DNA from: Candidula unifasciata
Lineage: Eukaryota; Mollusca; Gastropoda; Stylommatophora; Geomitridae
Assembly (NCBI GenBank): GCA_905116865.2
Contig: CAJHNH020000805.1
Span: 765,302 to 829,301, forward strand
DNA length: 64,000 nt
Reading direction: 5' to 3'
In this document: piece by piece, positions 20,901 through 28,770 of the stretch
Position numbering within the stretch: position 1 is the first letter of the stretch
How the letters are laid out: every line of letters starts with the position of its first letter
Notes under the pieces: generated by a model
What the model saw: only the letters and a program-made list of their open reading frames with translations
Told to the model about the DNA's origin: nothing
Database searches by the model: none
Made by a program: the position numbers and the translations under genes

Positions 20901-23900
20901 ACCAATCTGCCAACTTTCCATGATTCACTTCCACGTATCAGATAGAATGTATATGCTCTTGGGAATTCTCTTCCTCCAAACTAGCCACAGTCAGGATTAA
21001 CTTCTACAATGCTGAGATTATGTGTTAGGTTTAACTTCCACAATGCTGAGATTCTGTGTTAGGTTTAACTTCCACAATGCTGAGATTCTGTGTTAGGTTT
21101 AACTTCCATGATGTCAAGCATCTGTATCTGATACTTCATGGATTTCTACTGAGATGTAATCGGGTGCAGGACCACAATAGTTCAAGATTTGTAAAGGAGA
21201 ACATATCTTGATTAGATTTGTTTCATCTCTCTCCATCTCCATGTCTGTGCCCATCCCTCCATCTCTGTCTCTATCTCTCACAGATCTTTCAATGATTAAC
21301 ATGTAGCATTAACTAATCTAGACAACCCCCACCGCAACAAGACAACAGTGAACTGACCCAGAGAGATAGCTTCTGCTACGGCAGGGTCAGTGCGCTGACC
21401 TTGAAGTGTCCTGTACTTGCTGGGCTCGGCCGCCATCCTCTTGGAGGCCTTGCTGATTTGCATCCATACCTGGCAACACAAGAACAAGTGCAGTCACTTA
21501 CCTGGCCACTGCCAGAGGATCTTTATAAAGAGACTCGCAGTAACAAGTACTGACATAAAGAGTCTAATGATTTACGCCAGTGCTTCTCAACCTTTCTGAT
21601 GCCTCAACCCTTTATTACAGTTCCTCATGTTGTGGTGACCCTTTAATACAGTGTTCCTCATGTTGTGGCGACCCTTTAATACAGTGTTTCTCATGATGTG
21701 GCAACCCAAAACCATAACCTTAAAATGGTGGCTGGCATATTGTGTTGTGGTCTACAGCTCGGCTGCAATATCTGTTCCTTTTGCCCCAACACATCCGATT
21801 TCGGCAACCCCTTTATTAGTTACATTTTAGGATATGCTTGTGTAGTGGGTCTAGTAGTCCCACCCTTTGACCCCACAAAATGGGCCTTGGAAACTCACCC
21901 TTTGACCCCACAAAATGGGCCTTGGAAACCCACCCTTTGACCCCACAAAATGGGCCTTGCAAACCCACCCTTTGACCCCACAAAATGGGCCTTGCAAACC
22001 CACCCTTTGACCCCACAAAATGGGCCTTGCAAACCCACCCTTTGACTCCACAAAATGGGCCTTGGAAACCCACCCTGGGAGTTCCATCCTTATTATATTC
22101 TTTTCATGTTACTCCACATATGCATTTTCTACTAATTATTACTTCTAATCTTAATTCTAGCAAGTGAAAGCAGACAAAAGACAAGCCAGGCAACTGTTGT
22201 GTGCTGAATATGAGTGGCAGCGTGCCAACATATAGTCAAGTGTCTAGGTTACGATTTGTGCTCGAACTCTTCCACACTGGCACAGAATATGAGTGGCAGC
22301 GTACCAACATATAGTCAAGTGTCTAGGTTACGATTGGTGCTCAAACTCTGTCCCACTGGCACAGTCAGGTAAACTCAACAACGGTTGTCTGTCATATGCT
22401 TATTTAAAAGAACTTTCAGGTCTACTAACCTACACACAGTGAATGGAAATGAAGTACATCACGTATGTCTATACACTGGCTAACATGGAATTAACCCCAT
22501 CATGCTTCGCATTCTCCAATACAGTCCTGGCGGAGCTCCATAGTACAGCTTACACTTGCTGTCAACAGACTCTCGAGCTCACGGCCTCGGCTGCTGGCTA
22601 ACCCTTACATCAGGGCTAGCAGTAAGAATGAACAGGCTCCATCTAACTTACTCATCTTGACCTCCATATCTATACTCAGTAACAGGAGGCACTTTTAAAT
22701 CGGCTGACCAGGAACCTCTACAGTTTCCCCAGTACGCACACAGCAAATCAGCCACGGCCAAGAATTCTACAATGACCTGCAGGAATCCAAACTCTAAGTG
22801 CCATCAGCACAGAGCAGGCAGCCGATATCTATGAGGGTCATTCCTCGTAAGTAGAATCCCTATCTTTCAGTAGTGAACACCACCGCCACACGTGTCATCA
22901 CCCAAGACAAGCTTTCCCACAAAGGAACACACAGCTCTCTCTGCTCGACTCTTCAACTGCTCCCGTATATACATGTGTGCTGTGAGTCCTCCATGACAGT
23001 TGACACGCCCACACTCATGCACGCTTTTCACCTTTTTTCCTTCCCACCTTCGTGCCCCAGTCTTTCTCTACAAAAACTAGTTACGACTATTAACCCAAGC
23101 CGGCTGACACCTCGTGCATCCACTTGTCAACTCTGGTCCTAAGTCAACACACAGTCAAAATACTGAAACCTCGTGTCCTAACTCAGAATTAAAAAATATT
23201 GTCAGGCCATGTCAACAGCCTGGTCAACCAAGCCTGTTAGTTGTGTATCCTTTACAGGACGTTGCAGAACCAACCTCAACAGCCCCTGGCTGCTGTGTGG
23301 TTTTTCTAGGCAAATTTACGTCCAGTAGTTTGCCATTGCTTTCTGGATGGTCGGCTTTCTTGATACCACTGTTGAAACCAACGCAAGGCGCATGGCCCGC
23401 AGCTGGGATCGAATCCGACATCCCGGCATTACGAAGCGTTTGCATCGACTTAGCCACAGAGCCGACATCCAAGCCTGTACTAGAATTAAAATAAACAATG
23501 CTGATATCCACAATCGATATGCAACAGTAACACAGGTAAAAGACAAGCCATGTGTAACACAGGTAAAAGACAAGCCATGTGTAACACAGGTAAAAGACAA
23601 GCCAGGTGTAACACAGGTAAAAGACAAGCCAGGTGTAACACAGGTAAAAGACAAGCCATTTGTAACCAGACAAAAGACAAGCCATGTGTAACCAGACAAA
23701 AGACAAGCCATTTGTAACCAGACAAAAGACAAGCCATATGTAACCAGACAAAAGACAAGCCATTTGTAACCAGACAAAAGACAAGCCATGTGTAACCAGA
23801 CAAAAGACAAGCCACATGTAACCAGACAAAAGACAAGCCATATGTAACCAGACAAAAGACAAGCCATTTGTAACCAGACAAAAGACAAGCCATGTGTAAC

Positions 23901-26900
23901 CAGACAAAAGACAAGCCATATGTAACCAGACAAAAGACAAGCCATATGTAACCAGACAAAAGACAAGCCATTTGTAACCAGACAAAAGACAAGCCATGTG
24001 TAACCAGACAAAAGACAAGCCATGTGTAACACAGGTAAAAGACAAGCCAGGTGTAACACAGGTAAAAGACAAGCCAGGTGTAACACAGGTAAAAGACAAG
24101 CCATTTGTAACCAGACAAAAGACAAGCCATTTGTAACCAGACAAAAGACAAGCCATGTGTAACACAGGTAAAAGACAAGCCAGGTGTAACACAGGTAAAA
24201 GACAAGCCATGTGTAACCAGACAAAAGACAAGCCATTTGTAACCAGACAAAAGAGAAGCCATTTGTAACCAGACAAAAGACAAGCCACATGTAACCAGAC
24301 AAAAGACAAGCCATTTGTAACCAGACAAAAGACAAGCCATATGTAACCAGACAAAAGACAAGCCATTTGTAACCAGACAAAAGACAAGCCATTTGTAACC
24401 AGACAAAAGACAAGCCATTTGTAACCAGACAAAAGACAAGCCATTTGTAACCAGACAAAAGACAAGCCATTTGTAACCAGACAAAAGACAAGCCATTTGT
24501 AACCAGACAAAAGACAAGCCATTTGTAACCAGACAAAAGACAAGCCACATGTAACCAGACAAAAGACAAGCCATATGTAACCAGACAAAAGACAAGCCAT
24601 TTGTAACCAGACAAAAGACAAGCCATTTGTAACCAGACAAAAGACAAGCCACATGTAACCAGACAAAAGACAAGCCATTTGTAACCAGACAAAAGACAAG
24701 CCATATGTAACCAGACAAAAGACAAGCCATTTGTAACCAGACAAAAGACAAGCCAGGTGTAACCAGACAAAAGACAAGCCATTTGTAACCAGACAAAAGA
24801 CAAGCCATATGTAACCAGACAAAAGACAAGCCATTTGTAACCAGACAAAAGACAAGCCATGTGTAACCAGACAAAAGACAAGCCACATGTAACCAGACAA
24901 AAGACAAGCCATATGTAACCAGACAAAAGACAAGCCATTTGTAACCAGACAAAAGACAAGCCATGTGTAACCAGACAAAAGACAAGCCATATGTAACCAG
25001 ACAAAAGAGAAGCCATATGTAACCAGATAAAAGACAAGCCACATGTAACCAGACAAAAGACAAGCCATATGTAACCAGACAAAAGACAAGCAATGTGAAA
25101 CCAGAGAAAAGACAAGCCATGTGTAACCAGACAAAAGACAAGCCATGTGTAACCAGACAAAGGACAAGCCATATGTAACAAGATAAAATACAAGCCATAT
25201 GTAACCAGACAAAAGACAAGCCATGTGTAACCAGACAAAAGACAAGCAACGTGAAACCAGATAAAAGACAAGCCATGTGTAACCAGACAAAAGACAAGCA
25301 ACATGAAACCAGATAAAAGACAAGCCATGTGTAACCAGAGAAAAGACAAGCCATATGTAACCAGACAAAGGACAAGCCATGTGTAACCAGATAAAAGACA
25401 AGCCATGTGTAACCAGATAAAAGAGAAGCCATGTGTAACCAGACAAAAGAGAAGCCACGCTAAGTAAAACTACTCACATCAGGTCTCAAGTCTCCAGGAA
25501 TTCCCTTTCTACAAAACCGTTTTACTGCAAGCAAAACACACAAAAATACCATATCAATGACAGCTGTTACAATTCATCCCACCCCATTCATGAATGTCAC
25601 GGTCACTGAACTTAATGCTGGTTGTGTGCAGACGCTGCTGTGTAACACACTGGTTAACACTTGCTGGCAAATGATTGGGCTGAAGAAAGTGCTTTCAGTT
25701 TTTTCTTTATCATCCTTCAGATAGCTTTAATGCTGCAGATATCACCTAGCTCTGTTGATCTGTCACTGGCCTTCTCTTTCCAGTTGTTGACTCCAATTGT
25801 TTGTAGCTATGCCTGAATGATCTCTATCTCTCTCTCCGTTTTTTTGGGTCTGATCCACAGTCTCCTCCCAGTTTTGTTTATTCAGTTTTTGCCTCATTCT
25901 CTCTACATGCCACAATAGTGTAGTCTGTTAGCTCTCATGGTACTAGTATTTTGCTTTTGCTCATAACTCTTTTTAAGTGTTCTCAACAGTCTGAAATAAG
26001 GCCTCATCTTTTTTAAGCTGCAGTCCAAGAATGTTTCTTCTTTTACTTCTGAGTTCATCCATATAAGTGCAGTTAGCATGCTGTGTTGTGGTTTACAGCT
26101 AATGTGTGATATCTGTGCCTGTTGGCCCAAATATCCCATTTCAGCAAACTCCTAATTAGTCACCTTATTTAACATGCTTGTCTACGGGTGTATATGTGTG
26201 TGTGTGTATGTATGTGTGTGTGTATGTGTGTGCGCAAGCGTGCGCACGCGAGTGAGTCCCCCAACCCCCACCCCAAACAGGGCCCCAGAACCCCCACAGG
26301 CAGCACAGCTGTACCGGACAACAATTTCAGTCTATAAGTGTAACATTCTTACAATTTTCATGGTTATAACATATGTCCTAATATCCTCAACTGACATTTC
26401 TATTTAATGTTCCATCTGCCAGCGTAGATGTCAATCATAACTGCTTCCATGTAATAATTTTCCGCGACAACAATCCCTTCCTTTGTTGCAGATCATCATA
26501 AACATAAACCTATTTATGCTTCATGAACCAAGATAAAACCCAAAGCAATGAATCTGCCCCTCTCACCTTTATAGATATTGAATTAATTTGTATATGAAAG
26601 ACAATCCCTAAAGATGACAGATGATTGGACATAAAGATGACAGATGATTGGACGCAAAGATGACAAATGACAGCATACATTTTCTCGAAGTGCTTAGTTT
26701 CCTGGTGTTGTTGTAGTTACTCTTCCATCGTGATGCCCGTCTTGCCAGTGTGGACAGGTAAGAAGACATAAACTCCTCGTACGAGTCGAAATCAAACTCT
26801 TCGGACCGCAGGAAGCCATAAGGGTCCACTTTCCTGGAGAATCAATCAGATCAGAAATCAATCAGACGATGGGAATAATGAAAAGCATGAATACAGCAAG

Positions 26901-28524
26901 TGACAATATACACCTTCATAACTGGAGTGGGAATAAACTAGAAGCAAACAATAGGAATATTCTAACTGAACATACATGTCACAAGAAGCAAGTTAGGAGG
27001 GCTGACACAGAATTGGCTACTTCTTCTAATAGAAAACTTTGGCTACAAAATCCAGCCAATAATTGACAAGGTGTTGACATACCCAGTTCCCAAGACAGTG
27101 GTGGGCTGCCTTGTGTACACACATGGACATCTCCAGTTCACTGATAGTTCTGGGCTGGCTTGTGTACACACATGAATCTCTCCAGTTCACTGACAGTGGT
27201 GGGCTGGCTTGTGTACACACATGAACCTCTCCAGTTTACTGACAGTGGTGGGCTGGCTTGTGTACACACATGGACATCTTCAGTTCACTGAGAGTTGTGG
27301 GCTGGCTTGTGTACACACATAGACCTCTCCAGTTGACTGAGAGTGGTGGGCTGGCTTGTGTACACACATAGACCTCTCCAGTTGACTGAGAGTGGTGGGC
27401 TGGCTTGTGTACACACATAGACCTCTCCAGTTGACTGAGAGTGGTGGGCTAGCTTGTGTACACACATAGACCTCTCCAGTTCACTGACAGTGCTGGGCTG
27501 CCTTGTGTACACACATAGACCTCTCCAGTTGACTGACAGTGGTGGGCTAGCTTGTGTACACACATGGACATCTCCAGTTGACTGACAGTGCTCGACTCAC
27601 TGTATGTGTACCTACAGGCCTCATTTCATTTTGTTCTTTGGAAAACTTTTCTTTACAAAAACTCCTAACATTCTCTTTAGATAAAACACTTTATCGTGCA
27701 ACATTCATTGTTTTTCCCAACAAACTCAATACATTTTATCAGGTACAAAACTGATTAGAGTTCTTCCATTCAAAAATTGTTCTTCAATCATGTGATGGAG
27801 GGGAGCTTTGGAGAATATTGTGATGAGTGAGAAGATAAACGGTAAAAGAGGGAGAGGCAGACAAAGAGAGATGATGACGGATGGATTGTGACGGTGGCAT
27901 ATCATCAGTGGAAATGATCCAGAGAAGAAGAGACAGAGATCTGTGGAGACGCATGAACGCCCATGCCATTCAGCAGGGCACATGATGATGATAAATTTTC
28001 TTTATTCGAACTGTCACTAAATTGTATGTATACTCAGCTTGTTATATTTTCTGTATAAATATTTTATTTACACTTTCTTTCTGCAAAACTCTCGTGCAAT
28101 TTTCTTTGGGAGTGGCTGTTCTTTAAACATCCTTCCGAAGCGACAAAAGGAGCATCATTCTTGTCCAATAAAAACAGACAAATATTTTATAAACTGCCTG
28201 AACCCAAAAACCATCATGGCAGCCATATTCAATTAGGAGGGAAAAAAACTGTTGCTTAAAAAAAAATTGAAAGTAATCAAAACACACCAGCAGTATTCTA
28301 TTGGTTGCGATCACCAACAACAAATAAAACACAGGCAATAGATTTTTAACTATCAAATCAACAGAGGTGGGAACAGCCAGCAAGTTAAGTTTGGATTTAC
28401 ATTTGATTAAACAAGTCAGATGAAGCACACACCTATCCTCACTGCTGCTACCACTGTACGAGGACAGAGAAGAAGACGATGATGAAGGTGGTGATGTGCC
28501 TGGTGATATAGCTTTTGACGCCAT
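8909..28524 (-). CDS. GRTP1: GRTP1-like TBC-domain Rab GTPase-activating protein (10 exons)
   Basis: Joined coding exons, in transcription order: 28524-28433, 26833-26679, 25524-25478, 21469-21358, 20217-20090, 14445-14349, 13982-13919, 12991-12883, 10685-10500, 8995-8909. They total 1,077 nt, giving 358 residues plus stop; human GRTP1 is about 336. Every junction is GT-AG and phase is kept throughout. Family landmarks in order: DPYGFLRSEEFDFDSYEE (N-terminal GRTP1 signature, about residue 33), RKLKRFCRKGIP at the start of the TBC domain, LDIHRTFPEN with the arginine finger (R139), HIGYCQGMNF with the glutamine finger (Q178), WFICLFADVMPVETVLRIWD (about 256-275), and C-terminal KIASLREQC. TBC proteins speed GTP hydrolysis on Rab GTPases with these two finger residues, so this copy looks catalytically intact. 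It should act in the cytosol or on membranes in vesicle traffic; the Rab partner cannot be told from sequence. The first 30 residues are Ser-rich and probably disordered. The orthologue call comes from remembered family sequence, not a search. Confidence 0.93.
9001..9500. other. Intron 9, unique part
   Basis: No element or extra exon recognised. Confidence 0.5.
9502..9650. repeat. Minisatellite, 37 bp x 4 (intron 9)
   Basis: Unit CCTGGCAGATTCTCTGGGAT then CATGAACACATGTCCAC, at 9503, 9540, 9577 and 9614. Confidence 0.95.
9800..10499. repeat. Minisatellite, 30 bp x 23, reaching the exon 9 donor (intron 9)
   Basis: Unit GACAGTACACTAACATGTAT then TAGCAGAGAT. On the minus strand the edge next to exon 9 (TCTGCAG|GTTAGATG...TGTACTGTC) aligns with the unit (TCTGC-TAATACATGTTAG...TGTACTGTC), so the array appears to start at the splice donor. 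Subtypes ISR/INR-like (AGACAT versus AGAGAT) are grouped in blocks. Confidence 0.95.
10500..10685 (-). CDS. GRTP1: GRTP1-like exon 9
   Basis: Acceptor ATCCTCAG|ACAGTG, donor TTCTGCAG|GTTAGA. 186 nt in phase 0, coding TVLRIWDCLFLEGSKILL and on to DCHSFLQ. The exon is squeezed between two minisatellites: a 27-bp array that includes the acceptor and its first ten coding bases, and a 30-bp array that reaches the donor. Confidence 0.93.
10676..11800. repeat. Minisatellite, 27 bp x about 43, containing the exon 9 acceptor (intron 8)
   Basis: Plus-strand unit GTAACACTGTCTGAGGATAA then TGTCAAT. On the transcribed strand each unit reads ATTGACATTATCCTCAG then ACAGTGTTAC: the last intron bases and first ten coding bases of exon 9. 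The exon-proximal unit is the authentic acceptor. About three quarters of units keep CTCAG; the others read CTCAA. Confidence 0.96.
11801..12882. repeat. Intron 8 remainder: 31 bp x 4 array and degenerate repeats
   Basis: A 31-bp array (TATGGGGTCTCTAGGCAAA, starts 11950, 11981, 12012, 12043) is followed from about 12,260 to 12,710 by degenerate copies of TACAGATTGTGTCAATGTCT and CATGTTTGTT. No additional exon seen. Confidence 0.7.
12883..12991 (-). CDS. GRTP1: GRTP1-like exon 8
   Basis: Acceptor CTGTCCAG|GTGGAAAC, donor CCCGTGGAG|GTAAGA. Codes WKLPQVHAHLEALGVQWC then LVGMKWFICLFADVMPVE, a conserved TBC helix ending in the classic P-E/T-V-L-R-I-W-D junction with exon 9. Confidence 0.93.
13140..13931. 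repeat. Minisatellite, 26 bp x about 28, repeating the exon 7 donor (intron 7)
   Basis: Unit ACACCTGACAATCTCACACC then TTCAAT. The 15-mer ACCTGACAATCTCAC is identical to 13917-13931, which spans the last exonic bases and GT of exon 7. Transcribed strand: GAGATTGTCAG|GTGTAT in units against GAGATTGTCAG|GTAAGT at the real site. Confidence 0.93.
13919..13982 (-). CDS. GRTP1: GRTP1-like exon 7
   Basis: Acceptor GTTGCAG|ATTTC, donor ATTGTCAG|GTAAGT. Codes FYAPDMVAIRAEQDLLGEIV, matching the family segment after ILPD-Y. The last 11 exonic bases plus GT are reproduced in every-unit fashion in the 26-bp array starting just downstream in intron 7. Confidence 0.9.
14136..14345. repeat. Minisatellite, 40-43 bp x about 4.5 (intron 6)
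   Basis: Unit contains GGATGCAGGAACACAGACAT and GGACACAGATGCTCC. It fills most of the 366-bp intron 6 and ends four bases from the exon 6 donor region. Confidence 0.9.
14349..14445 (-). CDS. GRTP1: GRTP1-like exon 6
   Basis: Acceptor CTGACAG|GGCATGAA, donor TTACCAG|GTCAGC. Codes GMNFVAGLLLLIVKSEEKAF then WLMDTLIQKILP. It directly continues GYCQ of exon 5 to give the family string YCQGMNF. The last G is completed as Asp by exon 7. Confidence 0.92.
14545..16415. repeat. Minisatellite, 21 bp x about 89 (intron 5)
   Basis: Unit CTATCCCTCCATGCCATCAG plus T, with CCC/TCC, CAG/TTAG and TAATC variants. The period is a multiple of three, so long meaningless reading frames run through it on both strands. 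Confidence 0.96.
16600..17905. repeat. Minisatellite, 30 bp x 43 (intron 5)
   Basis: Unit TATAGCACCATCTTCTCATG then TTGTGTCCAG, almost without indels; variation sits at a few fixed positions (GCA/GAG, CAT/CAG, GTT/GAT). Confidence 0.96.
17906..18129. other. Intron 5 unique spacer
   Basis: No gene or element recognised between the 30-bp array and the SINE. Confidence 0.5.
18130..18310 (+). mobile_element. tRNA-derived SINE (intron 5, antisense to the gene)
   Basis: TAGCTAGCAGC (A-box-like) and GGGTTCAAGCCCC (B-box-like) about 40 bases apart, followed by a body that ends in AGTCTCTTAGACTACAAGAG. That end is the seed of the 46-bp array that follows. Confidence 0.65.
18270..19935. repeat. Minisatellite, 46 bp x 36, each unit a hairpin (intron 5)
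   Basis: Unit TCTAGTCTCTTAGGGTACAA then GAGACAACAGTATGATGTCC and TTGCAC. GTCTCTT and AAGAGAC form a perfect 7-bp inverted repeat with a 7-nt loop in most units. The first unit is the SINE 3' end. Confidence 0.96.
19936..20089. repeat. Degenerate short repeats before exon 5 donor
   Basis: Several imperfect copies of CACAACCCACATATGTCAAC, about 24 bp apart. Confidence 0.6.
20090..20217 (-). CDS. GRTP1: GRTP1-like exon 5 (both catalytic fingers)
   Basis: Acceptor GTTGCAG|ACATACATAG, donor TGCCAG|GTGGGT. Codes DIHRTFPENVYFSQLSDP through HIGYCQ. The arginine finger (DIHR, R139) and the glutamine finger (YCQ, Q178) sit on this one exon, so skipping it would remove the whole active site; at 128 nt it would also shift the frame. 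Confidence 0.93.
20480..21000 (-). mobile_element. Heavily decayed reverse-transcriptase 3' region (intron 4)
   Basis: Across frames the minus strand reads GSESWKVGRLV, RRRQSTFFGHV and EKRD, the post-catalytic signature of the RT family also found at 45,800 and 54,430. Many stops and shifts. It lies in sense with the GRTP1-like gene. Confidence 0.55.
20994..21113. repeat. Minisatellite, 34 bp x 3.3 (intron 4)
   Basis: Unit GTTAGGTTTAACTTCCACAA then TGCTGAGATTCTGT. Confidence 0.9.
21358..21469 (-). CDS. GRTP1: GRTP1-like exon 4
   Basis: Acceptor TTGCCAG|GTATGGATG, donor CTCTGG|GTCAGT. Codes VWMQISKASKRMAAEPSKY and on to AEAISL, the early helices of the TBC domain. The last G pairs with AC of exon 5 to make the Asp of the IxxDxxR motif. 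Confidence 0.9.
21578..21850 (+). mobile_element. hAT-family (SPIN/Charlie-like) DNA transposon fragment (intron 3)
   Basis: Begins CAGTGCTTCTCAACCTTTCT and continues with ACAGTTCCTCATGTTGTGGT, which closely resembles the remembered 5' end of SPIN/Charlie hAT elements. The CCTCATGTTGTGG segment is triplicated at 33-bp spacing. The interior (TTGTGGTCTACAGCT, TTTCGGCAACCCC) recurs at 26,065. No 3' inverted terminus, so it is a fragment. The family call is from memory. Confidence 0.6.
21858..22075. repeat. Minisatellite, 35 bp x 6 (intron 3)
   Basis: Unit CCACCCTTTGACCCCACAAA then ATGGGCCTTGGAAAC. Confidence 0.95.
22206..22363. repeat. Tandem duplication, 79 bp x 2 (intron 3)
   Basis: Copies start at GAATATGAGTGGCAGCG (22206 and 22285) and run through CAAGTGTCTAGGTTACGATT to CACTGGCACAG. 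Confidence 0.92.
22364..23240. other. Intron 3 unique sequence, no exon seen
   Basis: No family recognised; comparatively GC-balanced. It may hold an old interspersed repeat that I cannot name. Confidence 0.4.
23245..23500 (-). mobile_element. tRNA-derived SINE (intron 3)
   Basis: On the minus strand TGTGGCTAAGTCGATG (A-box-like) is followed by GGATTCGATCCCAGC (B box), then a body containing CCAGAAAGCAATGGCAAACT and a 3' part near TTGCCTAGAAAAACC. This is the normal layout of a tRNA-headed SINE in sense with the gene. Confidence 0.7.
23525..25462. repeat. Minisatellite, 26/27 bp x about 74 (intron 3)
   Basis: Two unit types: 26 bp (GTAACCAGACAAAAGACAAG then CCATTT) and 27 bp (GTAACACAGGTAAAAGACAA then GCCATGT). 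The 27-bp type occurs in three blocks (23,525-23,650, 24,020-24,095, 24,160-24,205). The 20-mer CAGACAAAAGACAAGCCAGG also occurs singly at 22171-22190. Confidence 0.95.
25478..25524 (-). CDS. GRTP1: GRTP1-like exon 3 (47-nt microexon)
   Basis: Acceptor CTTGCAG|TAAAACGG, donor CCTGAT|GTGAGT. Only 47 nt; codes KRFCRKGIPGDLRPD, which matches the KRY-RKG-P-R segment at the start of the TBC domain. It completes codon 83 (Leu) from exon 2 and ends in phase 0 before VWM of exon 4. It lies about 20 bases from the end of the 26/27-bp array in intron 3. Confidence 0.88.
25525..26060. other. Intron 2, unique part
   Basis: No exon or element recognised. Confidence 0.45.
26065..26185 (+). mobile_element. 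Second copy of the SPIN-like element interior (intron 2)
   Basis: TGTGTTGTGGTTTACAGCT, ATATCTGTGCC, CCCATTTCAGCAA and CATGCTTGT align in order with 21,735-21,845. The hAT-type terminus is not present here. Confidence 0.5.
26188..26245. repeat. (TG)n microsatellite
   Basis: Imperfect GTGTGTGTATG run ending in a short purine-pyrimidine alternating CGTGCGCACGCG stretch (possible Z-DNA). Confidence 0.85.
26679..26833 (-). CDS. GRTP1: GRTP1-like exon 2
   Basis: Acceptor TTCTCCAG|GAAAG, donor GAGAAAAT|GTATGC. Codes residues 31-82 and the first base of codon 83. It contains the family signature DPYGFLRSEEFDFDSYEE followed by YLSTLARRASRWK. The reading frame stays open past the donor for some codons, so the boundary was set by continuity with exon 3 (SRK-L-KRFCRKG). 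Confidence 0.9.
27078..27600. repeat. Minisatellite, 49 bp x 10.6 (intron 1)
   Basis: Unit GTGTACACACATAGACCTCT then CCAGTTGACTGAGAGTGGTG and GGCTGGCTT. GTGTACAC is an 8-bp palindrome in every unit. Confidence 0.95.
27790..27995 (+). mobile_element. Retrotransposon 3' end (RT family A) in intron 1
   Basis: GGAGCTTTGGAGAATATTGTGATG and GGCAGACAAAGAGAGATGAT match the 3' ends at 45,830 and 54,450 (RRETLE, GRPREMM). It ends GCACATGATGATGAT, the same ATG-repeat tail. Antisense to the gene. Confidence 0.7.
28433..28524 (-). CDS. GRTP1: GRTP1-like exon 1 (start codon, Ser-rich N terminus)
   Basis: Codes residues 1-30 plus two bases of codon 31. The ATG at 28524-28522 lies in a strong context (A at -3, G at +4). 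An upstream in-frame GTG at 28539 also continues the frame but is an unlikely start. The peptide opens MASKAISPGTSPPSS and is dominated by serine. The donor reads GATAG|GTGTGTG. Confidence 0.85.
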
Positions 28525-28620
28525 TTTTGTTTCTGTCACGTCAGGTGCTTGAGACTACGTCGTCGTTGCGATTGTGTCAGACTTAAAACTATGTTGACTG
28601 CTATCACAGAAGGATATCAA
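28525..28620 (-). promoter_or_regulatory. Probable 5' UTR and core promoter of the GRTP1-like gene
   Basis: Just upstream of the ATG the sequence becomes locally CpG-rich (ACGACGACGTAG on the minus strand) in an AT-rich region, and a CRE/ATF-like TGACGTGA lies at about 28,536-28,543. No TATA box is obvious. The transcription start is not determinable. Confidence 0.4.
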
Positions 28621-28675
28621 GGTTCACTTTCAAATTAGAGATCATTTACTTTAGAGTTAAAATAGTTTCAATTGA

Positions 28676-28770
28676 CACATTTACTTTGAGACCACAGACA
28701 AAAAAAACTGAGCCATATCCATTTACTTTGAGACCACAGACAAAAAACTGAGCCATATCCATTTACTTTG
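28676..28770. repeat. Short direct duplication, about 43 bp x 2.3, upstream of GRTP1-like gene
   Basis: CATTTACTTTGAGACCACAG and ACTGAGCCATATC repeat with a small poly-A difference. Confidence 0.85.

Noticed and set aside
23224..25458. Hydrophobic 650-750-residue frames on the minus strand that look like membrane proteins
   Set aside because: They are translations of the 26/27-bp array read through all three frames (26 is not divisible by three). Located in intron 3.
28123..28432. Extension of exon 1 reading frame past the donor
   Set aside because: The frame continues into intron 1, but exon 2 joins perfectly at GATAG|GT with the family sequence, so the extension is intron read-through.
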